Assembly: GCF_033118175.1 (NCBI RefSeq)
Contig: NC_083701.1
Span: 13,163,501-13,227,500, forward strand
DNA from: Dama dama
Taxonomy: Eukaryota; Chordata; Mammalia; Artiodactyla; Cervidae
DNA: 64,000 nt
Reading direction: 5' to 3'
The translations under genes and the position numbers were made by a program. Shown here one piece after another: positions 9,570-19,647 of this stretch (position 1 is its first letter; each line of letters opens with the position of its first letter). The notes beneath the pieces are model-generated. The model saw only the letters and a program-made list of their open reading frames with translations. It did no database searches and was not told where the DNA came from.

Positions 9570-10217
9570 CTAAAGCATAACTGAAATACGCAAAATCAGA
9601 AGAACAGAAAAGAGAGAGAGATTTGAAAGTTTAAAAATACATACAGCTGGAGCCAATGGGAAAATCTCAGGGGAGGATGGATTTGGACTGAGCGGCATTT
9701 CAGCCATCAGAGATGGAGTACCCTGGGCAACAAGGAGCAGAAACAACAAGGTCCCAGAGAGGGGATGGAAGGCTGTATAGAGAGCAAGGGATTTACTAGG
9801 CTGTGCAAAAGTTACGAAAGACCCTGGGGAGGTGGGCTGGGCTGGCCTGAGGAAGACCTGAGACTCCTGCCTGGGGGAGGGGATGAGCTTCAGGGAGCTG
9901 AAATTCCTGGGGGCCAAGTGCCTTAGTTTAGGAGTGTGACTGATTTCAGAAGGTGCTAGAAGGGGGTGTTGAAAGGGGGTAGGGGAGAAAATTCCACACA
10001 GGAGAGGGGCTGACCACCAGCTGGACATTCTCGGCCAGAGAGTTTGCAGCCCTCGTGGCGCTGGGAGGGTTTGCTGAGCCCACCTTCTTACCTTAACAGG
10101 TGAGCTGGTGAAAAAGGAGGTAGCTGGCTCTTCCAGGTTGAAGCTCAGGCACCTGGCGCACAGACAGGAGCAGAGCTCCGTCCAATTCTTGATCCTGGGA
10201 AAGCCCAGCTTCTTCAC
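9570..10217 (-). other. Orphan open frame, 215 codons, probably chance
   Basis: This is the longest open frame outside BovB. It is proline- and serine-rich with hydrophobic patches (LLFLLLVA), and no domain was recognised. Its first codon is GTG rather than ATG, which argues against an intact eukaryotic gene. A strong splice-donor sequence at 10092/10091 interrupts it. If that donor is used, most of the frame is intronic. I treat the frame as chance unless expression or conservation is shown. Confidence 0.12.
10087..10094 (-). promoter_or_regulatory. Strong 5' splice-site match
   Basis: On the minus strand the sequence reads AAG|GTAAGAA, with the last exon base at 10092 and the intron starting at 10091. 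It fits the mammalian donor consensus closely. It lies about 105 bases downstream of the start expected from the TATA box at 10228. Function is inferred from position and match only. Confidence 0.35.
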
Positions 10218-10220
10218 CCC

Positions 10221-10228
10221 CTTTTATA
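10221..10228 (-). promoter_or_regulatory. Candidate TATA box
   Basis: The minus strand reads 'gatataaaaggggg', a textbook TATAAAAG with G-rich flank. Transcription would start near 10195-10200. There is no CpG island, and upstream is an MIR-like piece, so a tissue-restricted or non-coding transcript would be the expectation. Confidence 0.3.
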
Positions 10229-10360
10229 TCCTGATATTCACACCAGGGCGGCCATCAGCAGTCCGGCTTGAGGTTGTGAAACTGAGACCCTGAGGTCACA
10301 AAGTCTTGATTGAAGATACATCCTAAGTTTTCCCTATGACTGCGAATAATGATCACATTT

Positions 10361-10668
10361 GGAGATCAAACCAGTCAATCCTAAAGGAAATCAACCCTGG
10401 ATATTACCAGAAAGACTGATGCTGAAGCTCCAATACTTTGGCCACCTGATACAAAGAGCCGACTCATTGGAAAAGACCCTGATGCTGGGAAAGATTGAAG
10501 GCAACAGGAGAAGGGGGCTACAGAGGATGAGATGGCCGGATGGCATCACCGACTCAACATATACGAGTTTGAGCAAGCTCCGGAGATAGTTAAGGACAGG
10601 GAAGCCTGATGTGCTGCCATTCATGGGGTCGCAAAGAATCACACAAGAGTGAACAACAAATAACAAAT
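10361..10668 (+). mobile_element. BovB LINE 3' end
   Basis: The 5'-truncated BovB starts at 'ggagatcaaaccagtcaatc' and follows the C-terminal coding and 3' UTR text: 'ctgatgctgggaaagattga', 'gatggcatcaccgactcaac', 'catggggtcgcaaagaatca'. The tail is degenerate (acaacaaataac), so this is an older copy. Confidence 0.92.
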
Positions 10669-10679
10669 AATGGTTAGCA

Positions 10680-10753
10680 TCGAGTGCTGGTGGCATGTTT
10701 TCACAGGCTATCCTATTTAACTATTTAATCTTTATAACCTGATGAGAAGTTAT

Positions 10754-10787
<34 letters not shown>

Positions 10788-10895
10788 GTCATATTACATG
10801 ATATGCTACCAAAGAATCTTAAGTGTAAGCAGTCGCTCCGTACCATGCTGAGTCCACAGCTAGTATTAAACCCAGGCTGTTGGATGCTACAACCT
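10680..10895 (-). mobile_element. MIR SINE split by TA repeat
   Basis: A reverse MIR reads 'tttaactatttaatctttat aacctgatgagaag' on the left and 'gagtccacagctagtattaa acccaggctgttgg' on the right, with the TA tract between. Confidence 0.65.
10752..10788. repeat. (TA)n microsatellite
   Basis: A run of about 18 TA units with one phase break. It has grown inside an MIR. Confidence 0.95.
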
Positions 10896-11395
10896 TTGTC
10901 TTTCAAAACCTTTTCACATCTTTATGATCCCCATCTAGTGTACAAGACACACCCCAGGGGATATTCAGTAGAAGAGAGAAAGAGATGAAGGAAGAATCTG
11001 AGTCTGGGGGACACCGGAGTCCCTGCTGTCTCCCCGGATGAGAAGACCACGTGCATGCAGGGGAGGAGCGGGTAAATGAGCTGACGTGGGCATTGGAAGG
11101 CGATTCTGAGTAAAGGTCAAGCTTTCCAAAGCGAGAGAGCAGGCAGAAGGGTAGTGACTCTATCCAAGCGGCACTGGCTTAGCAGGCTGCCAAGGAGAGT
11201 ACTGAACGTGGCCTGGCACGTATCGTTGTATAATCATCTCAGCCTTGCCGGGTCACTCCAGAACACCAGGGCAAACTTCGTACCAGAAAAACAAGCTCAC
11301 GAATGCCTGCCAGTTAGGACAGTCAGAGGAGTAAACACAGGAGGAGTCACACACCTGGGACCCCCTAGCTGCCCCCCTGCCCCACTGGGCTGATA
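10896..11395. other. Stretch without recognised features
   Basis: No repeat or gene recognised. Short plus-strand frames at 10803-10988 and 11154-11393 show no domain. Confidence 0.45.
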
Positions 11396-11399
11396 ATAA

Positions 11400-11494
11400 T
11401 CACATTCCAGCATTTACGGAGCACGTGCACGACCGGCTTGGGAGGTCTCAGAAGCTGCACATGCACTGTCTCTGAGACATCGAGAGAAGTCTTT
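11400..11494 (-). mobile_element. MIR fragment, part 1
   Basis: The text 'tttacggagcacgtgcacga' followed by 'gcacatgcactgtctctgag' resembles the reverse MIR end. It resumes at 11648 beyond the CHR-2. Confidence 0.45.
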
Positions 11495-11620
11495 GGCACT
11501 TCCCTGGCAGTCTAGTGGTTAGGACTCTACACTTCTATAGCAGCGCGGGGCGGGGACTGGGTAATAGGTTGGGGAACTAAAATCCCACATGCAGCGCAAC
11601 ATGGCAAAGAAAAAAAAAAA
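11495..11620 (+). mobile_element. CHR-2 SINE
   Basis: Head 'ggcacttccctggcagtcta gtggttagg', then 'ggaactaaaatcccacatgc' and a poly-A tail. A short tRNA-derived cetartiodactyl SINE that splits an MIR. Confidence 0.88.
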
Positions 11621-11647
11621 GAGTATAAAAATAAAAGTCCATAAAGA

Positions 11648-11775
11648 AAGTACTAAAATCATCCCATTTTACAGATGAGGGTCAACAATTTGCCATGGAT
11701 CCTCGAGCTATTCCACAGTGGAGCTGGAATTTGACCCCAGGCAACCTGATCCCAGCAGGTACACCCAGGGCCTCT
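11648..11775 (-). mobile_element. MIR fragment, part 2
   Basis: The text 'tcatcccattttacagatga', 'agctggaatttgaccccagg' and 'caacctgatcccagcaggta' is a clear reverse MIR. Confidence 0.75.
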
Positions 11776-11799
11776 GTGCTAAAAAGGGGCAACTGGGCA

Positions 11800-11990
11800 C
11801 AGGGTCATGGAAACAAAGATCCCAGATTCTGGGACTGTGTGGAATCTGATCTCAGCTCTACCGCTTCTAGCTAGAGTTGGGTGACCTTGGATTAACTATG
11901 CTCAGTGTCTGTTAGTTAATGGATAAAACACAGATTCCTGGGTTTTAGGCTGGTGGTGAGAATGAGATATATAAGCAAAGTGGCTGCCAA
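11800..11990 (+). mobile_element. MIR SINE
   Basis: A forward MIR with 'gaatctgatctcagctctac', 'agttgggtgaccttggatta' and 'ggtggtgagaatgagatata'. Confidence 0.75.
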
Positions 11991-12195
11991 TAGTTCCTTC
12001 CTAACTGGTGTCTGGTTCTCATGAGGCACGCTGCCTCTGCCACCTACCAGAGTACAGCATGGGTCTTCTCTGAACCTCAGGTTTCTCTTCAGCTCCCATC
12101 AGGAGTCACCTCCCCCCAAATGAAATAAAATAAATAATAAAGAGTCATTCCACTCTCCTGGGCTGCACTTTCTGTTTAGTGAACACCCAGCTAGA

Positions 12196-13134
12196 GTGGC
12201 ATCAGGTGACCCCAAAGGCTACCCCCAAAACACGTTCTCTGATCATCCAGCCCCAGGTCTTCCTCCATCCCAGCACAGTCAGCCTTTAACCCCACCCATT
12301 CATTCTGTTCTGAAAGAGATGGGAATACCAGACCACCTGACCTGCCTCTTGAGAAACCTATATGCAGGTCAGGAAGCAATAGTTAGAACTGGACATGGAA
12401 CAACAGACTGGTTCCAAATAGGAAAAGGAGTATGTCAAGGCTGTAGATTGTCACCCTGCTTATTTAACTTATATGCAGAGTACATCATGAGAAACGCTGG
12501 GCTGGAGGAAGCACAAGCTGGAATCAAGATTGCTGGGAGAAATATCAATAACCTCAGATATGCAGATGACACCACCCTTATGGCAGAAAGTGAAGAGGAA
12601 CTAAAAAGCCTCTTGATGAAAGTGAAAGAGGAGAGTGAAAAAGTTGGCTTAAAGCTTAACATTCAGAAAACTAAGATCATGGCATCTGGTCCCATCACTT
12701 CATGGGAAATAGATGGGGAAACAGTGAAAGCAGTGTCAGACTTTTTTTGGGGGAGCTCCAAAATCACTGCAAATGGTGATTACAGCCATGAAATTAAAAG
12801 ACGCTTACTCCTTGGAAGGAAAGTTATGACCAACCTAGATAGCATATTAAAAAGCAGAAACATTACTTTGCCAACAAAGGTCCATCTAGTCAAGGCTATG
12901 GTTTTTCCAGTGGTCATCTGTGGATGTGAAAGTTGGACTGTGAAGAAAGCTGAGCGCCAAAAAGTTGATGCTTTTGAACTATGTATGGTGTTGGAGAAGA
13001 CTCTTGAGAGTCCCTTGGACTGCAAGGAGAGCCAACCAGTCCATCCTGAAGGAGATCAGTCTTGGGTGTTCATTGGAAGGACTGATGTTGAAGCTGAAAC
13101 TCCAGTACTTTGGCCACTTCATGAGAAGAATTGA
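12196..13134 (+). pseudogene. BovB reverse transcriptase fragment, 312-codon open frame
   Basis: The frame opens at an ATG at 12196 in non-LINE DNA. About 37 codons in, near 12308, it enters BovB in the correct RT reading frame. The catalytic YADD box is intact at residues 122-125 (12559-12570). Downstream come the RTE thumb region and the C-terminal part with GCESW and KKAE. An insertion of about 4 bases near 12980 shifts the frame, so the last 50 or so residues are out of frame. The true C-terminal domain continues in another frame at 12965-13333, with FGH, RRRRGRQRMRW and VAKSQT. The N-terminal half of the enzyme is missing. I consider it a non-functional pseudogene, although the unusual length of the open frame is notable. 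Confidence 0.9.
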
Positions 13135-13350
13135 CTCAATGGAAAAGACCCTGATGCTGGGAGGGATTGGGGGCAGGAGGAGAAGGGGACGACAGAGGAT
13201 GAGATGGTTGGATGGCATCACCGACTTGATGGACATGGGTTTGAGTAGACTCCGGGAGTTGGTGATGAACAGGGAGGCCTGGCGTGCTGCAATTCATGGG
13301 GTTGCAAAGAGTCAGACACGACTGAGCGACTGAACTGAATTGATTCATTC
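12308..13350 (+). mobile_element. BovB LINE, 5'-truncated, keeps part of the RT
   Basis: RTE-type LINE sequence begins at 'ttctgaaagagatgggaata' and ends with the 3' UTR and an (ACTGA)-type tail at about 13333-13350. It codes the second half of the reverse transcriptase and the C-terminal domain. The endonuclease and N-terminal RT are absent, so the copy cannot move on its own. It is the least broken BovB in the window. Confidence 0.95.
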
Positions 13351-13523
13351 TCTTGCCAGTTCATTACCCTCCCTCCACTCAGGGAATAACCAAGGAAATT
13401 TAAAAGGTAGAAAATTCAGCTGAGGCAATCTGGCTTATTTCTAGAAGTTAAGACACTCAGTCTGGAGTGCAAAAATTAGAAATCTTGAACTCACCAAAGG
13501 CAGGTGAAGACAGTCTTCTGTAA

Positions 13524-13740
13524 GGCTTCCCTGATAGCTCAGTCAGTAACGAATCCACCTGCAATACAAGAAACCCTGGTTCGATTCCTGGGTCGGGAAG
13601 ATCCGCTGGAGAAGGGATAGGCTGCCCACTCCAGTATTCTTGGGCTTCCCTGGTGGCTCAGCTGGTAAAGAATCTGCCTGCAATGCAGGAGACCTGGGTT
13701 CGATCCCTGGAGAAGGGAAAGGCTACCCCCGCCAGTATTT
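13524..13740 (+). mobile_element. Bov-tA2-type dimeric SINE, 3'-truncated
   Basis: Two tRNA-derived heads stand in tandem: 'ggcttccctgatagctcagt' and, after 'ccactccagtattcttgggc', a second 'ttccctggtggctcagctgg'. This is the common Bov-tA2 dimer. The right unit stops after 'gccagtattt' and lacks the BovA body. Confidence 0.88.
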
Positions 13741-14560
13741 CCCAAACCTATTTGAAAGCAAAACCTCCCATCCTGCCTGCCTCAGAGGTAATCAGTTCCA
13801 TAAACATAGAATTACCAACCTCGGGAGACACTATGTTTCCTCGTCAACCAAGAATCCTGCCACCCCTTCCTAAAAGCCAGGGCCCCCTCTCCTGGGGAGG
13901 GGCATGGAGGTCCATGCATAGAACTGTGTTTTGACATAATTGCTCTCCTTTGTAATCCTGAGTGTTCTATAATATGCATTTTAAAAGCATTATTCTGAAA
14001 AGTCAAAAGGGTCCAAGGCACCAAAAAAAAAAAAAAAAAAAAATCCAAAACTCTCTGAACCTGGAAGGACCAGACCTTAGGAATGCATGAGTCCCTTGTG
14101 CTTCAAGAGATAATTCCCTGAAGGTTTCTAATAGGTTTCCAGATAGCAGCACATTGCCCCACCTTTCAGCTTCCTGGTGGAAACCCTCCTCCTTTGCCTG
14201 CGGATGTGCACAACCAAGAGGAGAGACCAACAAAGCAAGAATGACTCTATTCCGATATGCACATCCTTTCTCATGATGCCTCTTGCCCTGCTAGGCATCA
14301 CTGCACGTATTCCTCACAGCCTGCAAATGTGGGGAGGGTGGGGGCCAGGCTGAATCTTACAGATCATCACCTGTATCTGCACCTAGGAAGAGCAAGTCTC
14401 TGATAAGTGTTTGCTGAATGCACAGGAGAGCAGGCGGGGAGCAGGCGGGGAGAGTGAGAGTCCATGGGGAGATTGCCCTTCCCTCCAGCAAATTCCTAAG
14501 ATGTTTTCTCTAGGCCTCAGAGGTCTGTTAAGAATTGTGGCCTTTTCTTCTCAATTAGGC
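13741..14560. other. Stretch with only a poly-A run
   Basis: No gene recognised. Text before the A-run ('attctgaaaagtcaaaaggg') may belong to an old repeat. A small direct duplication, 'agcaggcgggg' twice, lies at about 14427-14449. Confidence 0.45.
14023..14043. repeat. Poly-A run, 21 bases
   Basis: An uninterrupted A run. No clear retroposon precedes it, so its origin is uncertain. Confidence 0.95.
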
Positions 14561-14607
14561 TACGCGTATGACGGGTTGGCGTATGACGCATATGACGGGA
14601 TGGCATA
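14561..14607. repeat. Short CpG-containing tandem repeat
   Basis: Units of the type 'gcgtatgacgggttg', 'gcgtatgac' and 'gcatatgacgggatg' follow each other. Each unit keeps a CpG. Confidence 0.8.
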
Positions 14608-14821
14608 GGTCTGCCTCCTGGGGTCAGGGGCTGAGCGTGTCCCCTCACCCACATAGACAGCCGGTCCCTCATCCCCCCCCCCCACCCCCTGAGGACCACG
14701 CAGTATGATGACATTTGTCCATCAGTCAGACAACGCGGCCTTGCACAGTTACCATCCTGGGAACACCCCCACCCCAAACCTGGAGGGTATGCCTTCAAGT
14801 GCATGGGCAACATTCCTTAAG

Positions 14822-14962
14822 GCCAACCATATGCTGAGCCATAAAATATGTCTCAATACATTTCAAAGGACTAAAATCATGCAGAACACCTCTGAGCACA
14901 ATGGGAAAAAAATAAAAGTTAGCAAGAGTAGATACGGAGAAAATCTCCAACTGTTTGGAAGA
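14822..14962 (+). mobile_element. L1 ORF2 fragment
   Basis: The text 'aaccatatgctgagccataa', 'tatgtctcaatacatttcaa' and 'tctgagcacaatgggaaaaa' follows a conserved stretch of the L1 ORF2 region, with stops and frameshifts. The pieces on either side were not recognised as L1. Confidence 0.7.
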
Positions 14963-15388
14963 ACGCTCTTAATGCTGGACACAGAGTAGGTCCTCAAACA
15001 TTTCCCCCCAATGTCTTTCTCCATTATGTCTATGATCCCTCCATGGCTGCTAGAGTGAAGGTTGACTGCCAGCTAAGCACACAGCTGCACCCTAACACGG
15101 CACTTGCTACCCTGTCTGTGCAGTGAGCTGGGGCAATGTGCTTATTTGGGGCCCCCTCTGAGCCCCTCAACTTTCACCAGGTGCACAACGAGACAGGAGG
15201 CCACCATGCTGCCAAAAGGGGGTTCCTCCCCACTCTCCACTCTTAGGGCCCCCAAGCTTCTTTAGGGGCTGCCCAGGTGTGGGGCAAGAGCTTCACTTGG
15301 CAATGCCTTTTACTCTATTTACTCAGAATGTTCTCTGGCAAATAGAATCTAATTCATTTTGTTGAGGGAGTTTAATTAACATTTCTTG
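14963..15388. other. Stretch without recognised features
   Basis: No repeat or gene recognised. Confidence 0.45.
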
Positions 15389-16428
15389 AGGAAGAAGTAT
15401 GCAGGTCAAGAGACATATGCAGGAAGAAGTATGCAGGTCTGAGAAATCTGTATGCAAGTCAAGAAGCAATAGTTAGAAATGGACATGGAACAACACACTG
15501 GTTCCAAGTCAGGAAAGGAGTACGTCAAGGCTGTATATTGTCACCCTGCTTATTTAATTTATATGCAGAGTATGTCATGAGAAATGCTGGGCTGGATGAA
15601 GCACAAGCTAGAATCAAGATTGCTGGGAGAAATATCAATAACCTCAGATACGCAGATGATTCCAGTCTTACAGCAGAAAGTGAAGAACTAAAGAGCCTCT
15701 TGATAAAATTGAAAGAGGAGAGTGAAAAAGTTGGCTTAAAACTAAACTTTCAGAAAACTAAGATCATGGTATCCAGTCCGATCATTCACGGCAAATAGAT
15801 GGGGAACAGTGGAAACAGTGACAGACTTTATTTCGGGGGCTCCAAAATCACTGTAGATGGTGACTGCAGGCATGAAATTAAAAGACGCTTGCTCCTTGGA
15901 AGAAAAGTTATGACCAACCTAGACAGCATATTAAAAAGCAGAGACATTACTTTGACAACAGAAGTCTGTCTAATCAAAGCTGCAGTTTTTCCAGTTGCCA
16001 CGTATGGATGTGAGAGTTGGACTATAAAGAAAGCTGAGCGCCGAAGAATTGATGCTTTAGAACTGTGGTGTTGGAGAAGACTCTTGAGAGTCCCTTGGAC
16101 TGAAAGGAGATCTCACCAGTCCATTCTAAAGGAAATCAGTCCTGAATATTCATTAGAAGGACTGATGCTGAAGCTGAAACTCCAATACTTTGGCCACCTG
16201 ATAAGAAGAGCTGACTCATAGGAAGAGATCCTGATGCTGGGAAAGATTGAAGGCAGGAGGAGAAGGGGACAACAGAGGATGAATTGGTTGGATGGCATCA
16301 CCGACTGGATGGACATGAGTCTGAGTAAGTTCCAGGAGTTGGTGATGAACAGGGAGGCCTGGAGTGCTGCAGTCCATGGGGTCGCAAAGAGTTGGTCATG
16401 ACCAAGTGACTGAACTGAACTGAACTGC
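15389..16428 (+). mobile_element. BovB LINE, 5'-truncated, broken RT
   Basis: BovB text runs from about 15440 to the (ACTGA)n tail near 16428. The YADD motif is present (NNLRYADD at about 15635-15660). The frame is broken by a stop near 15798 and again after 16221. The 5' junction holds a duplicated 19-base block (15389-15407 and 15421-15439) resembling the adjoining BovB text. Confidence 0.93.
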
Positions 16429-16529
16429 AGAGGTTGGTACATGATAAAACCTCCTCAGAATTCATTCCATGGAAGATTTCTAGTGGGATTCCATTGACAG
16501 AGGAGTTCACAAAGATAAGAATAATGTTC

Positions 16530-16695
16530 TGTCTTATTCTAGCTGTGAGGCTGTGAGCAAATGACTTCATCCCAGTTTCCTCATCTGTAAAATGGGGTTG
16601 GTGGTAAAAGCACCTGCTAGGCTGGTTATGAGAACGAAATGAGTGGATCCATAAAGATAATTCCCAAGTTTCTCTGTATAAGAACAAGCAATACC
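16530..16695 (+). mobile_element. MIR SINE
   Basis: Contains 'ctagctgtgaggctgtgagc aaatgacttc', 'tcctcatctgtaaaatgggg' and 'ggttatgagaacgaaatgag' in forward order. Confidence 0.8.
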
Positions 16696-16711
16696 AAGCC
16701 CTTACCATCAA

Positions 16712-16885
16712 CCTAACCAAACACACTTCATCTTCAGGACAGTCCTGGAAAGTAGATACTCAGGTTATTCCCATTACAAAGATTTAACAACATTAAAGCC
16801 CAGGAAGGCTAAGAAACATGCTCAAAGACACACGTTATAAATCACAGAGGTAGGATTCAAATTCAGTCTAAGCGCAGAGCCTCAA
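16712..16885 (-). mobile_element. MIR SINE
   Basis: A reverse MIR with 'gcccaggaaggctaagaaac atgctcaaagac' and 'gaggtaggattcaaattcag'. It lies next to the forward MIR at 16530. Confidence 0.7.
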
Positions 16886-17231
16886 GAAACTTCCAGTCTA
16901 ATAGAAGTGACCAATAAAAGCCCCCAACACCTGGAGGACTGCCAAGCTTGTCCCAAGAACAATTAGCTCGGATCCAAGGGCAGCCAGGAATCTCCCTGTG
17001 GGAACAAGAGTTCAGTTGCCCTATTAGAGCTGGCCTTGAAAGATGCTTTATTTTCACAGGAAGAGGGGGAGTCAAGAAAAGCCTCATAGGTGGAAAACTC
17101 ACATTGGCAAAGGCAAGGTGGGTGTTAAAATGAATTCCCTGTTTAGGCAAGACTGTAGAGACAGCTGGGCCAACAGACCTGGGCTTCCTGGAGTCTCCTT
17201 TGAATTCATTTCCATGTCTTTGCATTCTGAC
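16886..17231. other. Stretch without recognised features
   Basis: No confident repeat. Overlapping open frames on both strands (16863-17291 minus, 17043-17309 plus) have no recognised domain. Confidence 0.4.
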
Positions 17232-17335
17232 CAGCACAGCACTGTGGGTGAGAGCATAGGCTCTGTGTCTGATGGACGAAGAGGACGTCATGAAGCTGTG
17301 TTACTCTGAGCAAGAGACTTAACCCATCTTGTCCT
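17232..17335 (+). mobile_element. MIR SINE fragment
   Basis: The text 'gtgagagcataggctctgtg' and later 'gagcaagagacttaacccat' fits a diverged forward MIR. Confidence 0.6.
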
Positions 17336-18025
17336 GAAGGGGGCTCACCTTTCAAATGAGGGCCAACCATTAACTCTGGGCAGCTTACTGACTTCCTCCT
17401 GGTGCCTGCTAGCACTCATGATTCTTTGCATCTCTGCTCTAGTTGACATGGCTTGAGTCTCCTCTGTCTTTCTGTTCAGACCGCTTCTACTCCTTGGCTG
17501 ACATCTCTTAGGAAACAACTACATCAAGTCCTAAAAAAGAAGAGACTCCCAAATGAAAGAGAAATGGGGCTTGGTCTAGTACCATTACTAGAGAAGAGTT
17601 TCCACTGAAAAGAACTTGTCTACTCACAGCCAGATTTGGGGATCTGACTTCATCCCTCTTGCAAAATGCACTTCTGCTAAATAACTGTGATGCAATGTGA
17701 CCTGAATTGTAACCATTTGACAGCTGCCCAAGGAAGGCACTTTCTGCCTGGACCACAGGTTGTCTCCACTAATCTTTGTTTATAGTGCATAGAATGGAAT
17801 GGCTAATTAGAGACTTTCATACAAAGATGCATTTGCTTTAATATCTCCCCTTGGTCCTCAAACCTCAAATTTGGTGGGGTGGGTCTTGTTCTGTGTCCAG
17901 GCTTAACTAGGTGTTTATGTTATTCACTCCTTAAATCAAAGGTCCTAAGATATACATCTTTTCAAATTTCAACATCTCCAAAAATGGTATGTGCCCTACA
18001 ATCAATGGCATTTAGAAGTCTATTT
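17336..18025. other. Stretch without recognised features
   Basis: No repeat or gene recognised. Confidence 0.45.
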
Positions 18026-18340
18026 GGGCTTCCCTGGTGGCTGAGTGATAAAAGAATCCACCTGCCAATGCAGTAGATGCAGATTCAATCCCTGGGTTGG
18101 GTAGATCCCCTGGAGAAGGGAATGGCAACCCACTCCAGTGTTCTTGCCTAGAGAATCCCAGGGACAGGAGAGCCTGGTGGGCTGCCGTCTATGGGGTCGC
18201 ACAGAGTCGGAGATGACTGAAGTGACTTAGCAGCAGCAGCAGCCAGTGTTCTTGCCTGGGAAATCCCATGAACCGAGGAGCCTGGTGGGCTATAGTCCAT
18301 GGGGTCGCAAAGAGTTGGACATGACTGAGCATGCACACAC
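18026..18340 (+). mobile_element. Bov-tA SINE plus extra BovA unit
   Basis: A complete Bov-tA ends in a CAG run at about 18231-18242. It is followed directly by a second partial BovA body starting 'ccagtgttcttgcctgggaa' and ending 'gactgagcatgcacacac'. The result is a head plus two bodies. Confidence 0.92.
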
Positions 18341-18569
18341 ATCTCTTGTAGTTCACAAATTAATCATGAGGTGTATAACTGATAGCATCTTAAGTTTGAG
18401 GCAATAGAGTATGTGCTGGGAACCATGCGAGGTTTAAAACAAACCTTGCTTTTCCTCTAAGCAACCACCACATAAACATACTGTCACTCCTCACTTACAT
18501 ATGAGATCTGATGTCCAGAATATTTAAGAAAATCTTACTTATGACTGCCTTGTATGAGGGAGAAAGAGG

Positions 18570-18995
18570 GTGGACTTCTAGTTCCTATTGCTGAGTGCAA
18601 ATGACTGCAAAACTTAGCCTTGTAAAACAACAATCACTTTATGTTACTCATGCATTTTTGATGGAGAATCTGGGAAGGGCTAGGCTGGGTGGTTCTCACT
18701 GGGGTTTCCCATGCCCTTGTAGTCAGATATCAGGCTGTGGTCATTTGAAAGTACAGATGGTCTAAACATCCAAAATGACAGTTTGCATGGCTATCAGCCA
18801 ACCCTGGGGTGCTGGCTAGGAGCTCAGCTGAGAGCACAGACCAGAGCACCTCCATGCAGCTTCTTCAGCAAGGCAGTCTCTGTGACTCCCCAGACTGAGT
18901 GCCTAAGGAAGCCTGAAGATGCTGCATGACCATCACCACTTGAACAATCACTGAGACTCAAGTAAATGATATAAATCCCATCTTTCAATAGGGAG
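18570..18995. mobile_element. Old interspersed repeat, class uncertain
   Basis: The wording 'gactgcaaaacttagccttg', 'gggctaggctgggtggttct' and 'gtagtcagatatcaggctgt' recalls a widespread old mammalian repeat that I could not name with confidence. Confidence 0.35.
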
Positions 18996-19372
18996 AATAT
19001 CAAGGAATGGGGCTGTTTTGTTTTTAAACCATCACAGATGAGAGCCCTGATCTCAGTTATGCAAAGACACCATGTGTGGGACTGCTTGTCTGGTACCCAG
19101 GTTCAAAGGAAGGGAGAAAAAGAATTAACTGTGATGTAGATGATTATAAAACAAATGCAGGAGGAAGAATTCAGTCACCTATATGTTCACTTCCAAAGTA
19201 TTCACTTTGGATTTTTTAAAACCCTGGTCCGGTGTTGCTTTTGTTGTTCAGAATGTATCCTGAGTTTTCTGGGAAGTAGAATCAGGGCCAACTTAACAGG
19301 ATCACAAGAGACATCAGGCTTAAAACTTTGTCAGACACCTTTTATCACTAACCAGACAAACATTATGTTATC
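18996..19372. other. Stretch without recognised features
   Basis: No repeat or gene recognised. Confidence 0.4.
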
Positions 19373-19497
19373 TAACTTAGTATTTACTGAGCATCAGTTA
19401 CACAGTGTTCTGGATTCTGTGGACACCTGAATGGACAAAACCATGCCTCCTTCCTTTCAGGGCTGATATTCTTATGGGCAATATAAAAAGTCACCAA
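19373..19497 (-). mobile_element. LINE-2, reverse, part 1
   Basis: The text 'tatttactgagcatcagtta' and 'catgcctccttcctttcagg' is a worn reverse L2 end. It resumes at 19648 beyond the CHR-2. Confidence 0.55.
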
Positions 19498-19632
19498 GGG
19501 ACTTCCCCAGTGGTCCAATGGTTAAGATTTCGTGCTTCCATTTCAGGGGTGCTGGGTTTGATCCCTGGTCAGGGAACTAAGATCCCACACGCCACTTGGT
19601 GTGGCCAAAAATAGTTAATTAAAAATAAATAA
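19498..19632 (+). mobile_element. CHR-2 SINE with perfect duplication
   Basis: Head 'gggacttccccagtggtcca', then 'ctggtcagggaactaagatc' and an A-rich tail with AAAT units. The perfect 15-base duplication 'ataaaaagtcaccaa' lies at 19483-19497 and 19633-19647. Confidence 0.95.
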
Positions 19633-19647
19633 ATAAAAAGTCACCAA

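Noticed and set aside
13524..13740. Two tRNA-like heads considered as tRNA genes
   Set aside because: They are the tRNA-Glu-derived heads of a Bov-tA2 dimer and do not form an intact tRNA with a proper anticodon arm.
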